From NCBI GenBank assembly GCA_964019425.1, contig OZ025788.1:124001-188000 (forward strand): a stretch of 64,000 nucleotides of DNA, written 5' to 3'. The notes below the pieces were generated by a model. The model saw only the letters and a list, made by a program, of their open reading frames with translations. It was not told where the DNA came from and made no database searches. Position 1 is the first letter of the stretch. Every line of letters begins with the position of its first letter. Below, one piece after another: positions 52,220 to 62,304 of this stretch. The translations under genes and the position numbers were made by a program. The stretch comes from Flectonema sp. DT1601. Lineage: Eukaryota; Euglenozoa; Diplonemea; Diplonemida; Diplonemidae.

Positions 52220-53113
52220 TTAGTTATCTCCTTCGCCACGGGCTTCTTTCTCTTTGCGAACTCGCTCTTTTTGTTCTTCAAAAGCTTTTTTACGATTCGC
52301 TCGGTCAACTGCAACTTGTTCCTTCACCCGAGCAGCTAATTCTTCGTATTGATCAGCAATGTTACTGATTAACCATTCAATTCCAACATCGATATTCTTA
52401 TGAGACTCGTGTTGGTTGTCGATGGCACAAATTGATTTGATAGCAGCTGGTCTCTGAAGGTCATCGATACTAAATTTTTTTGACAACTCGTCAGCTGACA
52501 TAAAAGTCGATTTATCATTTTTGTTGGAGAATAGCAGAAGTGGTTTTCCCGTAGCGCGTTCGTCTGTTTGCATTACCTGGAGGGCCTGAAGTGACTCATC
52601 CAAGTTGTCAGAATCAGAACCGTCGACTACGTATATAATACCGTGAACATCGGCAAAGTATGATGGCCAAATTCCTCTAAATTTTTTTCCACCTCCAAGA
52701 TCATAAAAAACAATATCAAACCTCTCGTTTGCCATTCTCACTGGAGTAAATCCGATTGTCGGGACTGTTTCCGTGTCAATATTACCGCCCATCGCGCTAA
52801 TCAATGTCGTCTTACCCGCATTTGCAATACCAAAGATTCCGATTGTGACTGCAGGTTTTTTCATTCCTTTCCGATCTTCATTTCTTGGGTCATATTTTGG
52901 TTTCGTTTCCTCTTCTTTATCAGCTTTTGCTCTTTCAGCAGTTGATTCCTCTCCGACTTGACTTTTTAGTACTTCAATTAAAAATTTTTTAACATCTGGT
53001 GGTTTCATTTTTAATACAAACCCAGCGAGTTCTTCAAAAATATGATGCATTTTATGCTCTCGTATGTACTCTAAATTCTGTTGGTCTTCCTTGAGAGAGG
53101 CGTCATCAGTCAT
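52220..53113 (-). CDS. ARL13-type ciliary GTPase with N-terminal RIIa-like domain
   Basis: 297 residues. ARL13 localises to cilia and activates ARL3. Residues about 10-50 (YIREHKMHHIFEELAGFVL, then KPPDVKKFLIEVL) resemble the RIIa/Dpy-30 docking and dimerisation helices, which trypanosome ARL13 also carries. The GTPase follows: GIANAGKTT (G1), PTIGF (G2), YDLGGGKKFRGIW (G3), where Gly replaces the catalytic Gln as in ARL13B, and SNKNDK (G4). A long basic helix (EELAARVKEQVAVDRANRKK and after) matches the ARL13 coiled coil. The C-terminus is short and lacks the Pro-rich tail of animals. A TTTTTTTTCAG acceptor precedes the ATG, with a long A run in the leader. Confidence 0.92.
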   Translation of the reverse strand: MTDDASLKEDQQNLEYIREHKMHHIFEELAGFVLKMKPPDVKKFLIEVLKSQVGEESTAERAKADKEEETKPKYDPRNEDRKGMKKPAVTIGIFGIANAGKTTLISAMGGNIDTETVPTIGFTPVRMANERFDIVFYDLGGGKKFRGIWPSYFADVHGIIYVVDGSDSDNLDESLQALQVMQTDERATGKPLLLFSNKNDKSTFMSADELSKKFSIDDLQRPAAIKSICAIDNQHESHKNIDVGIEWLISNIADQYEELAARVKEQVAVDRANRKKAFEEQKERVRKEKEARGEGDN

Positions 53114-53151
53114 TTTTTTTTTTTTTTTTTTTTTTTTTCAAACTTATTCTC

Positions 53152-53163
53152 CTGAAAAAAAAC
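53152..53163 (-). promoter_or_regulatory. 3' splice acceptor before ARL13
   Basis: Minus-strand T run ending TTTCAG, 38 bases upstream of the ATG at 53113. The leader between them is mostly A. Confidence 0.65.
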
Positions 53164-53644
53164 AATGTATTCTTTTTTGGTGGAAATTTTCTTATTATTA
53201 TTATTATTTTTTTTTTTTTTATACTGGACCGACAGAGTCGGATGAGAAATTATTCAGAATTGACAAAAAACCGTTATTTCGTCATGATTTATTTTTCCCC
53301 CTCTCGTTCAGGCTAATCCGAATAGACGACCTTTATTGTACACATTGTGTGATCCATTCCGAGTAGCCTGGAAGGCTGTTTCAGATTTTGAAATTGGAAC
53401 TTATTGACCAAGAGAATGATTATTAATTATTCAGGGTGTTGATCACATAATTCTCCAATCTAACGTTGTTGAAAAAGTATGAGGACTCATGGTGACTTAA
53501 TCTGTAGCCGTTTCCGAAGAATCAGGATCTCAAACTTTTAAAATGGAAAACGAGCTCTATTGAACGAGGGCTAGGGAGAGCTTCATGAAAGAAAATTGTA
53601 TTTCTTTTTTTTTTAAAAAAAAACCGACAGTGTGAACAAAACCA
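53164..53644. other. Intergenic region
   Basis: T runs followed by mixed sequence. No tRNA, snRNA or coding region is recognised. Confidence 0.5.
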
Positions 53645-54505
53645 TCATACTTCCCGACCTAGAGTTTCAGGTCTTGGCAGTAATGTGTAGTTATGTTGCT
53701 CTGTACCACATCCATCTATTGTGAGTGTGTTATTATTAATTGTCATTATTGAGAATGAATTACCAGGAGAACTCATTAGCGATGACAGAGTTAAGTAATG
53801 AATTCCATTCAACATCACATAACCACCTTCGTGATAATGACCTGAAAACACTGTATGAACCAATGAAGGATATTTATTTAAAACAGCTACTATAGAGTCT
53901 GCATTCCATGCTTGGTGTGATGGAACTAACGGTCCAATCGGATGATGGGCTGCTATCATAACTTTCTTACGATGCAAGAGATCACCAGCATACTCAACAT
54001 TCAAAATCTCATTCAAAGTATCATCAAGCCATTGAAGTTGTTTACTACAAACCCCTCCGTTGTATGAGACTGCTTTTGGATTGTTTTTTAAAAATTCTTC
54101 TGTTTCTGAATGTTGGTATGTTCCTTTGGGATATCCTCCTCCGCAAACAGATAACTCCGTAGTGTCTAAAATAATCAATTTCCAATCTTGAGATAGGTTG
54201 ATAACTCTGTAATCAGATACAATCGATAAGAGATCTCGTACAGTTTCTCGTTTGTTATTTTTTAAACAGTGGTTTCCAATTACATGCTCAACGTGAATGT
54301 GCTTTGGAATCATACTTGTTACCCTCATCATATCATTTTTTGATTCATTTTCGTCAACGCCTCCGTCAATGGTGTCTCCTAAGTTAATCACTAAATTTAT
54401 TTTATTTTCTTCCCAAATTTTAACTGCTTCAGAAAGTCGATCAAGACTATTTGTCATTGTGTTATCAGAATTCGAAGCGTACTGGATGTCGGCTACTAAT
54501 CCCAT
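53645..54505 (-). CDS. Calcineurin-like phosphoesterase, ADP-ribose/CDP-alcohol diphosphatase type
   Basis: 286 residues. The metal-binding motifs are all present: GLVADIQYA at the very start, NLGDTIDGG (about 45), VIGNHCL (about 77), AAHHPIGPL (about 190) and FSGHYHEGGY (about 222). The DIQYA start and GGVCSKQLQWL are typical of Mn-dependent ADP-ribose/CDP-alcohol diphosphatase (ADPRM), which hydrolyses ADP-ribose, CDP-choline and similar compounds. I start at the ATG directly after a TTTCAG acceptor. The three codons upstream include that acceptor. It appears complete. Preference between ADP-ribose and CDP-alcohols cannot be read from sequence. Confidence 0.88.
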   Translation of the reverse strand: MGLVADIQYASNSDNTMTNSLDRLSEAVKIWEENKINLVINLGDTIDGGVDENESKNDMMRVTSMIPKHIHVEHVIGNHCLKNNKRETVRDLLSIVSDYRVINLSQDWKLIILDTTELSVCGGGYPKGTYQHSETEEFLKNNPKAVSYNGGVCSKQLQWLDDTLNEILNVEYAGDLLHRKKVMIAAHHPIGPLVPSHQAWNADSIVAVLNKYPSLVHTVFSGHYHEGGYVMLNGIHYLTLSSLMSSPGNSFSIMTINNNTLTIDGCGTEQHNYTLLPRPETLGREV

Positions 54506-54517
54506 CTGAAACATATT
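54506..54517 (-). promoter_or_regulatory. 3' splice acceptor abutting the start codon
   Basis: Minus-strand AATATGTTTCAG is followed immediately by the ATG at 54505, so a spliced leader would supply the whole 5' untranslated region. Confidence 0.65.
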
Positions 54518-55818
54518 CTTATTTTTTTTTATTTTTATTTTATTTTATTTTTTTTTTTTTTTTTAAATGTGTGCCTTTATCAATGAAAAGTACACTAATA
54601 AATAATAAAGACGAATCTAAAAAAAAACTATCCTTTTTTTAATGTTTCTTACGTGTCACTTTACGACTGTATTGGACACTATAGCAGCAAACAGCGTTTT
54701 TATTTTTATTTTTTTTTGTGTGTGTGTTGTGTCTTTTTTTTTCTTCAAGTTTATTATTTATTAAACAATAAAGCTACTTTCAACACAACAAATAAAAAAT
54801 AAGTAGAAGTACGGAACAGAATTTCTCACTCGATAAGACAGATCGTTAATTTAGAAGAAAAACAGTGAAAAAAAAAAAAAAAGAATTGCGCTTAAGCTTG
54901 TGTGAGACCCTACAATGAGGCCTTTGTCTCATCAGCCATAGCTACAAACAAAACACAATAGATGAAAACTTACGGGAGGAAGTAAAAAACGATACTTAGA
55001 AAGAACCAAAGTGAAGGGGAAGGGTTTCTGTTTTTCTCTCTTCGCTGTCGCCAAACAGCCCCACTATCTCATACTAGAAAGCGGTCTGTTCTCTCTCTTA
55101 GGTTACCCTCCAGGACACCAACCAAAAGCTGATAAGAGCTATCGGACAGAACTATGATTCGACTTGAAGAAAAAAAACCTGCTCCCAAACTACCCAAAAG
55201 ATCCTTTTTTGAATGACAGAATGTTTAAAAAAAAGATCAGAATGCGAGGGATAAAACAGATCTATCAACCACAAGAGGCGTGGTTACTCATCTAGTTCGA
55301 TTCCCTCTCGTGTCTTTTTTTTTTTTTAATTTATTTTTATGTTTTTATGTTTTTATGTTTCTATGCCTTTTTTTTTTTTTAATCGAACAATTCGCTCATG
55401 CAGTAAGGAACAAACGCCTCTTTGCTCGTGCTCATGCGGAACTCAGCCACAACTTACAAAAAGGGTGTTTTGGGCTGAACGAGAACAAACTGTGAAACAC
55501 GAATAATATACAAGGGACTGAATGGGGAAATTCTTGTCAAAGAGTAATATTCTGACAATATAAAAAATCAGTATTACCACTTGTACTTGTCCCATAAATA
55601 GTTCAATATTAGTATTAGTAAGTAGTTAGTTTTATAAATAAAAATAAAAAAAATTAAAAATTAAAAATTAAAAATTAAAAAAAAACGTTTTTTTCCCGGG
55701 ATTTTTTTAAAAAAAAAAAGGGACTTTCTCGTTTTGCCTACATAAAAAAAAAAAAAAAAAAATAGGCGATAGAAGTATGTAATGACATGATGTTGGATTC
55801 ACACGTATTCACACGTAT
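54518..55818. other. Intergenic region, no gene seen
   Basis: Long T/A runs and mixed islands. Bases 55293-55316 contain a B-box-like TAGTTCGATTCCC, but no cloverleaf can be drawn around it. Confidence 0.55.
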
Positions 55819-56568
55819 TCAAAGGGTTTCAGTATCAGAAGGGAAACTTGCCATAGGAGATGAATCACTATGTTTTTGTTTAACAAGACAACCAATGCAG
55901 TAGTCATCAAGTATTGTTCTAGCTCTAACTGAATGTCTTAATTTTTCGAAAGGAGCAGTAGCATCAGTTCCAGCCCGAGAGAGGAGGATTTGAGCTCCTC
56001 CTGGATGAAGCTTAACGTAATTTGTTACATCGTAAACATTTCCGTTAATCACAATCCAACAGTCCTCTGATGACTTGTGTTCACTAACATCAGATGGTGA
56101 GTAGGTTCGAGATAGTTTGATGCAACCTCCCCTTTGAAGTTTTAATTGAGCCATTGCTACTTTAAGTTCATCTTTTGTTTTTATTTCTGTACTATTAATA
56201 TCTATAAGACGAAGACCTGGTTCTACTCCTGCCGTCCACGCAGGAGTTCGAAATGTTACTTTTTCCACTAATATACTCGCACCATCTCCTTTCCAACGGA
56301 TACCAATATTGTCGTCATCGTCACCTAATTTAACATGAGCGTTTAGGTATCTTTTTATTTTTAACATTACTGGATCGTGTGAATCATAGGATAATTGCAG
56401 TCCCAAAGTATTTTCCATCTCACTCTCTGGAATTCTCTTCGCTGATTTCTCTAATGATGAATCTCTTGATGGTATTTTCTCACTTTTTATAATTGCCTTC
56501 TTCGATGATTTTAACTGTCTTGTTTTGGGAGATATCGTAGATTTTGGTGGTTGGGCGCAATTACCCAT
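55819..56568 (-). CDS. N-acylated PDZ plus cytochrome b5 fusion protein
   Basis: 249 residues. MGNCAQPP is a good N-myristoylation start with Cys4 available for palmitoylation, so membrane or flagellar-membrane anchoring is likely. After a basic linker, residues about 85-155 form a PDZ-like domain (IGIRWKGDGASILVEKVTF, then AGVEPGLRLIDINSTEI). Residues about 160-235 are a cytochrome b5 domain: EDCWIVINGNVYDVTNYVKL, HPGG with the first haem His, and LRHS with the second. There is no C-terminal membrane helix, unlike microsomal b5. The combination is unusual; a targeted electron carrier or haem sensor is inferred. The upstream leader is A-rich without one clear acceptor. Confidence 0.88.
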   Translation of the reverse strand: MGNCAQPPKSTISPKTRQLKSSKKAIIKSEKIPSRDSSLEKSAKRIPESEMENTLGLQLSYDSHDPVMLKIKRYLNAHVKLGDDDDNIGIRWKGDGASILVEKVTFRTPAWTAGVEPGLRLIDINSTEIKTKDELKVAMAQLKLQRGGCIKLSRTYSPSDVSEHKSSEDCWIVINGNVYDVTNYVKLHPGGAQILLSRAGTDATAPFEKLRHSVRARTILDDYCIGCLVKQKHSDSSPMASFPSDTETL

Positions 56569-56932
56569 ATTTTTGTTTTGTTTTTTGTTGTTTTTTTTCT
56601 TTTTTTTCTTTTTTTTTTATGGGGAGTGAAACTTTTTCGGCGAAAATAAAAAAAAAAATAAAATAATAATTACAAACTTCTTTTTTAGGGTATTAATACG
56701 AAATTAATATCAAAGTACTTTTGACCGGGGAAAAAAAACAAAATTAGTTCTTATTTTGCTTCTACCATGCTGTGAAGATGAGGAAAGGGGGAAAAATAAC
56801 AATTAAATAAATAACAACAAAAACAATTACAATATTATAATCTAAAATACAACAGCAAAGCTGACTAACAAAAACTAACTAACTAAGACAAAAAGAAATA
56901 CTAATGAAGAGAGATGTCACTAATAAGACACA
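56569..56932. other. Intergenic region
   Basis: A/T-rich spacer with short homopolymers. Nothing recognisable. Confidence 0.5.
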
Positions 56933-58591
56933 TTAGGGTTGTTCTCTTTTGGATGACCGACTGCTGCAGACACTCAGTTCAGATTGTAATTTTGATATTT
57001 CTTTTTTCAGACAGCAAGTTATGTGAGATTTTAAACTTTCAGGAATCGAAGAAACAGAAGAACCGTTTGAGGTAGGAACAGAACTTCTGGAGTAGGACGA
57101 CTCTGAAGACTGACTCCGAGAAGGTGGATTAAACTCCACATCAAACTGATGCAGTTCATTTCGTTCCACAGCAATGTTATCCCGTTCTTTTTGTAGTAGT
57201 TCTGCAGATCGTTCCTTTGCTGCCTCAGCTTCTCTAATAAAATGTTTATTCACTGCTGCAAGAGCCTGAGCAGCATCCAATTCCAATCGAAGTCTGCTGT
57301 TCTCACCCTTCAGAGATTTGACATCAGAAAGACTACTTCTTCTGCTATCAATTGAATTAGAATGAATTGACTGTGACTGGAAACTTGGAATAGAAGTAAC
57401 ACACGTTGATGATTGGGATAAATGCTGAGATGAAGGTCTGCCGTATAACTGAACACCACACACACTTGGTGCCGAAGGAATGCCTTCTGATGATCGACGT
57501 GATGAAGGAACAGAAGCATCACACTCAGATGACGGATTAGAAGGTACGGCATACGGAAACATATTTACAGATCGAACACCACACACACTTGGTGCCGAAG
57601 TAATGCCTTCTGATGATCGACGTGAAGAAGGAACACCAAACGGAAACGTATTTATAGATTGAACACCACACACACTTGGTGCTGAAGTAATGTCTGCTGA
57701 TGAAGGAACACCAAACGGAAACATATTTTCTGACTGCAATCCTCCGATTGCTGGAGCTGATGTAACGCTGGTTTCACTTTCCCACAAAGGAACCGATGTG
57801 ACTGACCGACTGTTACTACACGTCGGAGCAGAGCTCACACTGTCATCACAACTACCTTTTGATGCTGACGGCAATGTAATATCATCCGATAATTGTTTTT
57901 CAGGTATCCCTTTGCTAATAGTACTTTTTATTAACGAAGAGGATACCTCCATAGATTCAATCATTGATTTATAAAGTTTATTTTTATCTTTCGCAAGAAG
58001 AAGTTGTTCCTTCATATCATCATAATTGACAAGTTGCTCTTCAAGTTCACTAATTCGTCGGGTTAGTTGTGTAGTGATCATTGCAAGCGGTTTACTTACA
58101 GGTTCTAGTTGGGAATTCAGTTCTGCAGGTCTCTCGGTTGTCGGATTGTATTTGTGTTGTTCTTGTAAGGTTTTATTATTCATTTCGAGTTCATGGATTC
58201 TGCTTGTTAATGCCTTTGTGTGGGAAAGGTGGTGACTTTCTACAGTATTAAGTTTCTGCTTTAGAATTAAGTTCTCATGTTTTAGTTCCTCGTATTGTGG
58301 TAGGACTACTTTTAAAGTGCTTGAATCACTCTGAAGTTGGCGATTTTCGACAAGAACTTCAGAGTGTTCTTCAATCAGTTTACAGTTTCCTGCACGTTCA
58401 GCTGCGAGTTCAGCTTCTGTTTGTCTTCGCAGTCGTTCTCCGACGCCACTGAAAGCTGCATTTCGAGCTGCGCATCTGGTTGAATTTACAGCTCGTATCT
58501 CTGCTCCTGCCAGGGCTCGGAGATCTTCAGCTATGGCTTCCATGTCTGACCCAATCTGGTCGCTTATTGGGACTATACATTGTTCAGTCAT
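56933..58591 (-). CDS. Coiled-coil protein with Ser-rich SAPSVCGVQS repeats
   Basis: 552 residues from MTEQCIVPISDQIG. The longer frame crosses a GGGATTCAG acceptor and is probably leader. An N-terminal helical region (about 20-215) is coiled coil (RLRRQTEAELAAERAGN; ISELEEQLVNYDDMKEQLLL). Residues about 265-400 hold four to five imperfect units of about 30 residues with the core SAPSVCGVQS-x-NMFPFGVPSS and RRSSEG. A second short coil (about 415-465) and a Ser-rich end follow. No enzyme domain is visible. The repeated Ser/Pro units suggest a phosphorylated cytoskeletal linker, which is inference. Confidence 0.75.
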   Translation of the reverse strand: MTEQCIVPISDQIGSDMEAIAEDLRALAGAEIRAVNSTRCAARNAAFSGVGERLRRQTEAELAAERAGNCKLIEEHSEVLVENRQLQSDSSTLKVVLPQYEELKHENLILKQKLNTVESHHLSHTKALTSRIHELEMNNKTLQEQHKYNPTTERPAELNSQLEPVSKPLAMITTQLTRRISELEEQLVNYDDMKEQLLLAKDKNKLYKSMIESMEVSSSLIKSTISKGIPEKQLSDDITLPSASKGSCDDSVSSAPTCSNSRSVTSVPLWESETSVTSAPAIGGLQSENMFPFGVPSSADITSAPSVCGVQSINTFPFGVPSSRRSSEGITSAPSVCGVRSVNMFPYAVPSNPSSECDASVPSSRRSSEGIPSAPSVCGVQLYGRPSSQHLSQSSTCVTSIPSFQSQSIHSNSIDSRRSSLSDVKSLKGENSRLRLELDAAQALAAVNKHFIREAEAAKERSAELLQKERDNIAVERNELHQFDVEFNPPSRSQSSESSYSRSSVPTSNGSSVSSIPESLKSHITCCLKKEISKLQSELSVCSSRSSKREQP

Positions 58592-59027
58592 GGTTGTTTT
58601 GAATCCCCCTCTCTGAATCCCTTTATTTTTTTCTTTTTTAAAAAAAAATATGACGTGCAACGAAATAAATAACAGAAATTTTAAATAAATAAAAAATTTT
58701 CCATCCATTGCCAACAATAAGATAGCCGTGTCGGGTGGGTGTGAGGCCAATAATTTCTTTTTTATTTTTTATTTCTATTTTTTTTTTTTATTGTTCTTTT
58801 TTTACTCCCGTATTCAGGAGAAAAGATTTGCTTAGCCTGTATCGTCTGTGTCTCTTCAGTTTTTATTTCGTTTTTTTATTTTTCCCTGGTTTTCCTTGTT
58901 TTCCTTGTTTCTCTCACTGGGTACAATTATCCATTCCAACGCCGTTATTACTTGGTAGATAATATTTTGTCAATTAGCTCATCACCATGCCTGTTGTAGG
59001 TTATTTTTTTTTTTTTTTAAATTCTTT
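58592..59027. other. Intergenic region
   Basis: T-rich spacer (long runs near 58780 and 59003). It contains the leader acceptor of the coiled-coil gene. No other feature is seen. Confidence 0.5.
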
Positions 59028-59798
59028 TTATTTGATTTTTTTTAAAACAAAACGTGAAGTTGCATACTTTTCCCTCTGTTCAGTAATCAGCTCATTCCAA
59101 AACTTCTCCTTTTCAGCTGGCTGTGGTGCACCATCCAGATGAGCACTAAACGCTTTGTATGCACCCTGTGAAGAATTTTTTGTTTGATGTTGTTGTTATG
59201 ATTTTTTTTTTTTTTTGTGCTAAAGAATGTAAAAACATACGGCTTCGGCATCCCAAACCCTCATCTCACTCACTTCGTGGGGGATGTTAATTTTTTTTCC
59301 AGTATCTTCGTTGGTGACAATCCATTTGTCAGCTTGTTCTGGAGGGGTTGGTAGTGCTACGGTGTCATAGAGTCGCGTGACGACACCTGCTTGAAGGATT
59401 CTTCTAAAGGCAGCTTCGCAGTTAGGTTTATCAACCATTTCTTTCCATGCTTTGAATTTTGCTGATCTATAGCTTGCAGCAGCGTCTTCACCCATCCACC
59501 CTAACATGAATCCAGTATCATCAAATTTATATTCAATCATTTGAGCAGGAGATAAATCGTCTAACATTATTTTGCATGCTTCTTCGATAACAATAACTTC
59601 AGGTTTACCTCCATCACAGTGAACGATGTGTTGAATTTTTATATCATCTAATTCGCAAAGAACACCTGCAACTGTTCCGGATTTCAACTTTGGTACAAAT
59701 TTTGAGTAAATATCAACACGATCTGGTGATACATCCTGCACTTCCAGTGGTTTTGCATCTTCCGGGTATGCCATCGCTAATAGAGATTTGTGATCCAT
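59028..59798 (-). CDS. Uncharacterised conserved-looking protein, two exons
   Basis: 231 residues. Exon 1 is 59241-59798, a 75-base intron (GTATGT to CACAG) follows, and exon 2 is 59028-59165. Both sides are in phase 0, and the joint reads VWDAEA then GAYKAFSAHLDG. The protein is acidic and soluble, with an alpha/beta start (IYSKFVPKLKSGTVAGVLCE; KPEVIVIEEACKIML) and a helical C-terminal half rich in Trp (GWMGEDAAASYRSAKFKAW; EKFWNELITEQREKYA). I do not recognise the family. Good codon structure on both sides of the intron makes a real gene likely. The exact stop depends on the base count in the T run at 59036-59043. Confidence 0.8.
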
Positions 59799-59899
59799 AA
59801 TTGAAGAGATATGGAATAGTGCTTTTTAATAAAAATAATAATAATAAATAATGGATGGAAAGATCAGTTCGAAATAATAAAAATGCATCAACCAATAAA

Positions 59900-60425
59900 C
59901 TCTACTTTAACTCATTAAGCACGCCCCCACCTGAAGAACTAGGGATTAAACCAGATCTACAGTACAACTCAAATACAAGACCTCACATCCATCATATGTG
60001 GGTACTATGTGATAGACTTCTTCAGATCCGTACATGATGCGGACTCCTACTACTTAATAAACACGGGGGGTCACCTGATGAGAATGAAAAACATAATAAG
60101 AGGCACTGGTATACTAGAATGGCTGGTCTCGAAGTTATGCGACACGGAATTGCATCTTCCGGTCCTTCTTTGTGAAGCCGGAGGGTTGACTGCCCGATAT
60201 CCGAAAGACATGCTGGGGGCTTCAGAAATAAGAATTACACAATTCAGAGAGTTCCCACCCCGCTGAGAGACAAAGGCGTACAACTACGGTACGCATCAGA
60301 ATAGGAACAATTGGATCTGTCATGGAAGAAGCAAAGATTTCAGAGAAGGAACTCAGTCTGCCATTTATGTTTGCTACGAGGAACTTACATTCCCTCGCTG
60401 GCTTCATATGGCATAGAACAATGGA
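59900..60425 (+). mobile_element. Non-LTR (LINE-like) retrotransposon 3' remnant, copy 1
   Basis: Plus-strand frames give the end of a reverse-transcriptase-type polyprotein (YPKDMLGASEIRITQFR, then IRIGTIGSV and NLHSLAGFIWHRTMEK), degenerate and split over frames. The same segments recur in copy 2 at 61560-61975. In LINE polyproteins this zone holds a terminal Cys/His motif, which copy 2 shows as CPFCKRTNS. Family assignment is tentative. Confidence 0.45.
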
Positions 60426-60700
60426 AAAGTGACGAAGGAGGGTCCCGTTTCGCGGAGGGAGGGCGGCCGACTCCCAGAATACGGAAAAGGAACGGGGTCG
60501 TCAGGCGGCCGAGAGTCAGAGGAAGGAGAAGACGCGAGGATGGAGGGCCGAGGCGAGCACAGTCCACATCCAATCCGAGGGCGGCCGTAGGCGGGAATCC
60601 TGGAGCTGAGCTCAGAAGGGTTGGAGACGACGATAGATCCTCCCCTTTTATGTACCATTTTGAGTGCTGTCATTAGCACGGTGAGATGACGAGGCACTGG
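60426..60700. other. GC-rich block between retroelement remnants
   Basis: Bases about 60440-60620 are clearly more GC-rich than anything else in the window (GGCGGCCGACTCC, GGCGGCCGAGAGTC). Frames on both strands are open by composition only. It is probably part of the inserted element. Confidence 0.4.
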
Positions 60701-60710
60701 TTCGGCCAAC

Positions 60711-61190
60711 CTAAGTTAACCCCTTCCCTTTCCGGGTTTCCTCTGCTTTCGGTTTCATTTGCTTTGTGAAACCCAACTTAAGAAGCGATGTGCTGGTTTG
60801 CATATCATGCTTCGTCGGCTGCTTCGTCCTCCTCATCAACGTCCTTATAATTGGCCCGTGATGCTTTTTGTTGCAGCATTTCGTGGCAGTCCGTTGTTCC
60901 GGATCCGGATTCCGCTTGCAGTCGTTGCAGGGAGCCATCTCATGGTGACAGCATCGGTGGTGCCTGTTTCTGCAACATTGCTCAGATCCTCTGCCGATCA
61001 CTATGCAGACTGCACATGGAGTAAGCTTGTGCTTGCTGCAAAAGTCCCATATCGGTCTTTGCCCTCTTCATCCCCCAGAGTGTGATGGTTGTGACAGCAC
61101 TGGTAGATGGTGTTTCCGGTCCGTCGACAACTACCGCACTTCTTCTTGAAGTGTCCGTAGCACGTCGAGTTCATCATTCCGCGATGCCCG
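60711..61190 (-). pseudogene. Degenerate Cys/His zinc-finger reading frame
   Basis: The minus strand encodes three spaced C-x2-H-x4-C-x2-C fingers: CYGHFKKKCGSC, CSKHKLTPCAVC and CCHHEMAPCNDC. Each is followed by a [QK]CC and HH cluster (QCCHNHHTL, QCCRNRHHR, KCCNKKHHG). The first finger and the other two are in different frames, so the unit is broken. It lies between the two retroelement remnants on the opposite strand and may belong to another mobile element or a dead host gene. Confidence 0.45.
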
Positions 61191-61559
61191 TCTCAGAGCT
61201 CCCTCCTCAGCTGTACGTCTTTTTCCTTTGATGGGAAAAGTCGTGCCGCGGTTATCCATTTCTCCACTCCCCCTTCCCTCTCGCCCGAGTGCCTACACTC
61301 AGTCTCGAAGCCGAATCTGGTCAGCTTTTCCGTCGTTCGCCTCCTGGACCGTCCTCCGAATTGTGTCTACTGTTTCGTCTCCATCAGAAAAGCCGGTCGT
61401 TTCTTCAAACCTTTCAGTACTGGGGCTCCTAGTGGACGTAAGGCTTTGTTGCTTCCTACGCAGTAGTCGGGAAAGGTTCTTCGTTTCTCGCCTTCTAAAT
61501 GTTTGTGAACCAAGTTCAATCTTAGCATCAGTCCACATGACGTCAGCTTTCTTCCCGGC

Positions 61560-61975
61560 GGGTGCACTTCGCTACGTGGAGGGTTCTGCAAGGGCGAAAC
61601 CACTGATCAAACGGGTGATGTTCAGGCAATATCTCGAAGCTACCGGAGGCCTGAGAGCGGCTTGATACCCCAAGGACATGCTGAGAGAATCAGAAATAAG
61701 GATAGCCAGATTCAGATCGGGCTGCTCAGGGTAAATGAACTACCGATAAAGTGCCCCTTCTGCAAAAGAACAAACTCCTCTGCCGACATCTAATATTTGA
61801 TTGCGGGGATGGTGACGTGGTCCGCATTAGAGAAGGAATAATTGGATCGAACATTCGGAAGCGAGAATCCCTGAGACTGAACTATGTCTTTCACTGATGT
61901 TTGCGACAAGAAATCTTTCACGCCCTAGCCGGCTACTTATGGCATTTGGAACAACGGACAGGTTTATTAAACTGT
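61560..61975 (+). mobile_element. Non-LTR (LINE-like) retrotransposon 3' remnant, copy 2
   Basis: Contains YPKDMLRESEIRIARFRSG, CPFCKRTNSSADI and FHALAGYLWHLEQRTG in the same order as copy 1, with broken frames. Orientation is plus, as in copy 1. Together with copy 1 this defines one repeat family inserted twice within 2 kb. Confidence 0.5.
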
Positions 61976-62304
61976 TGACTGATGGTAGTTGCTAAATCAT
62001 TAGTATCATTCTCCTCCTTAATCATCTCCTAATTTCTCTGAGGACATCCGCAGAGCTCCATGGCTCCACTGGTCTTTGGCCACCGTCCCTCGTACTGATC
62101 CTTCGCTTTATATTAACTGTGTCTTGAGATTCCACACCTACTACAAGTAACAGGTAGAGTCAGACGTCCACTGAAGCGGGTGGGTGAAAGGACAGCTAAT
62201 GCTGGAATTGACCAAAGAAAAAAAGGGGGGGAAAAAAGATACCAGAAATCTTGGTTTCTTTCTTTTTCTTTCAATAAGTAGAATTAGCCTTTTTTTGAGA
62301 AAAG
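61976..62304. other. Intergenic region before the tRNA
   Basis: Mixed sequence, then a short purine tract (62216-62245). No gene is seen. Confidence 0.5.

Noticed and set aside
55293-55316. B-box-like TAGTTCGATTCCC suggesting a second tRNA
   Set aside because: The T stem does not pair and no D or anticodon arm can be drawn.
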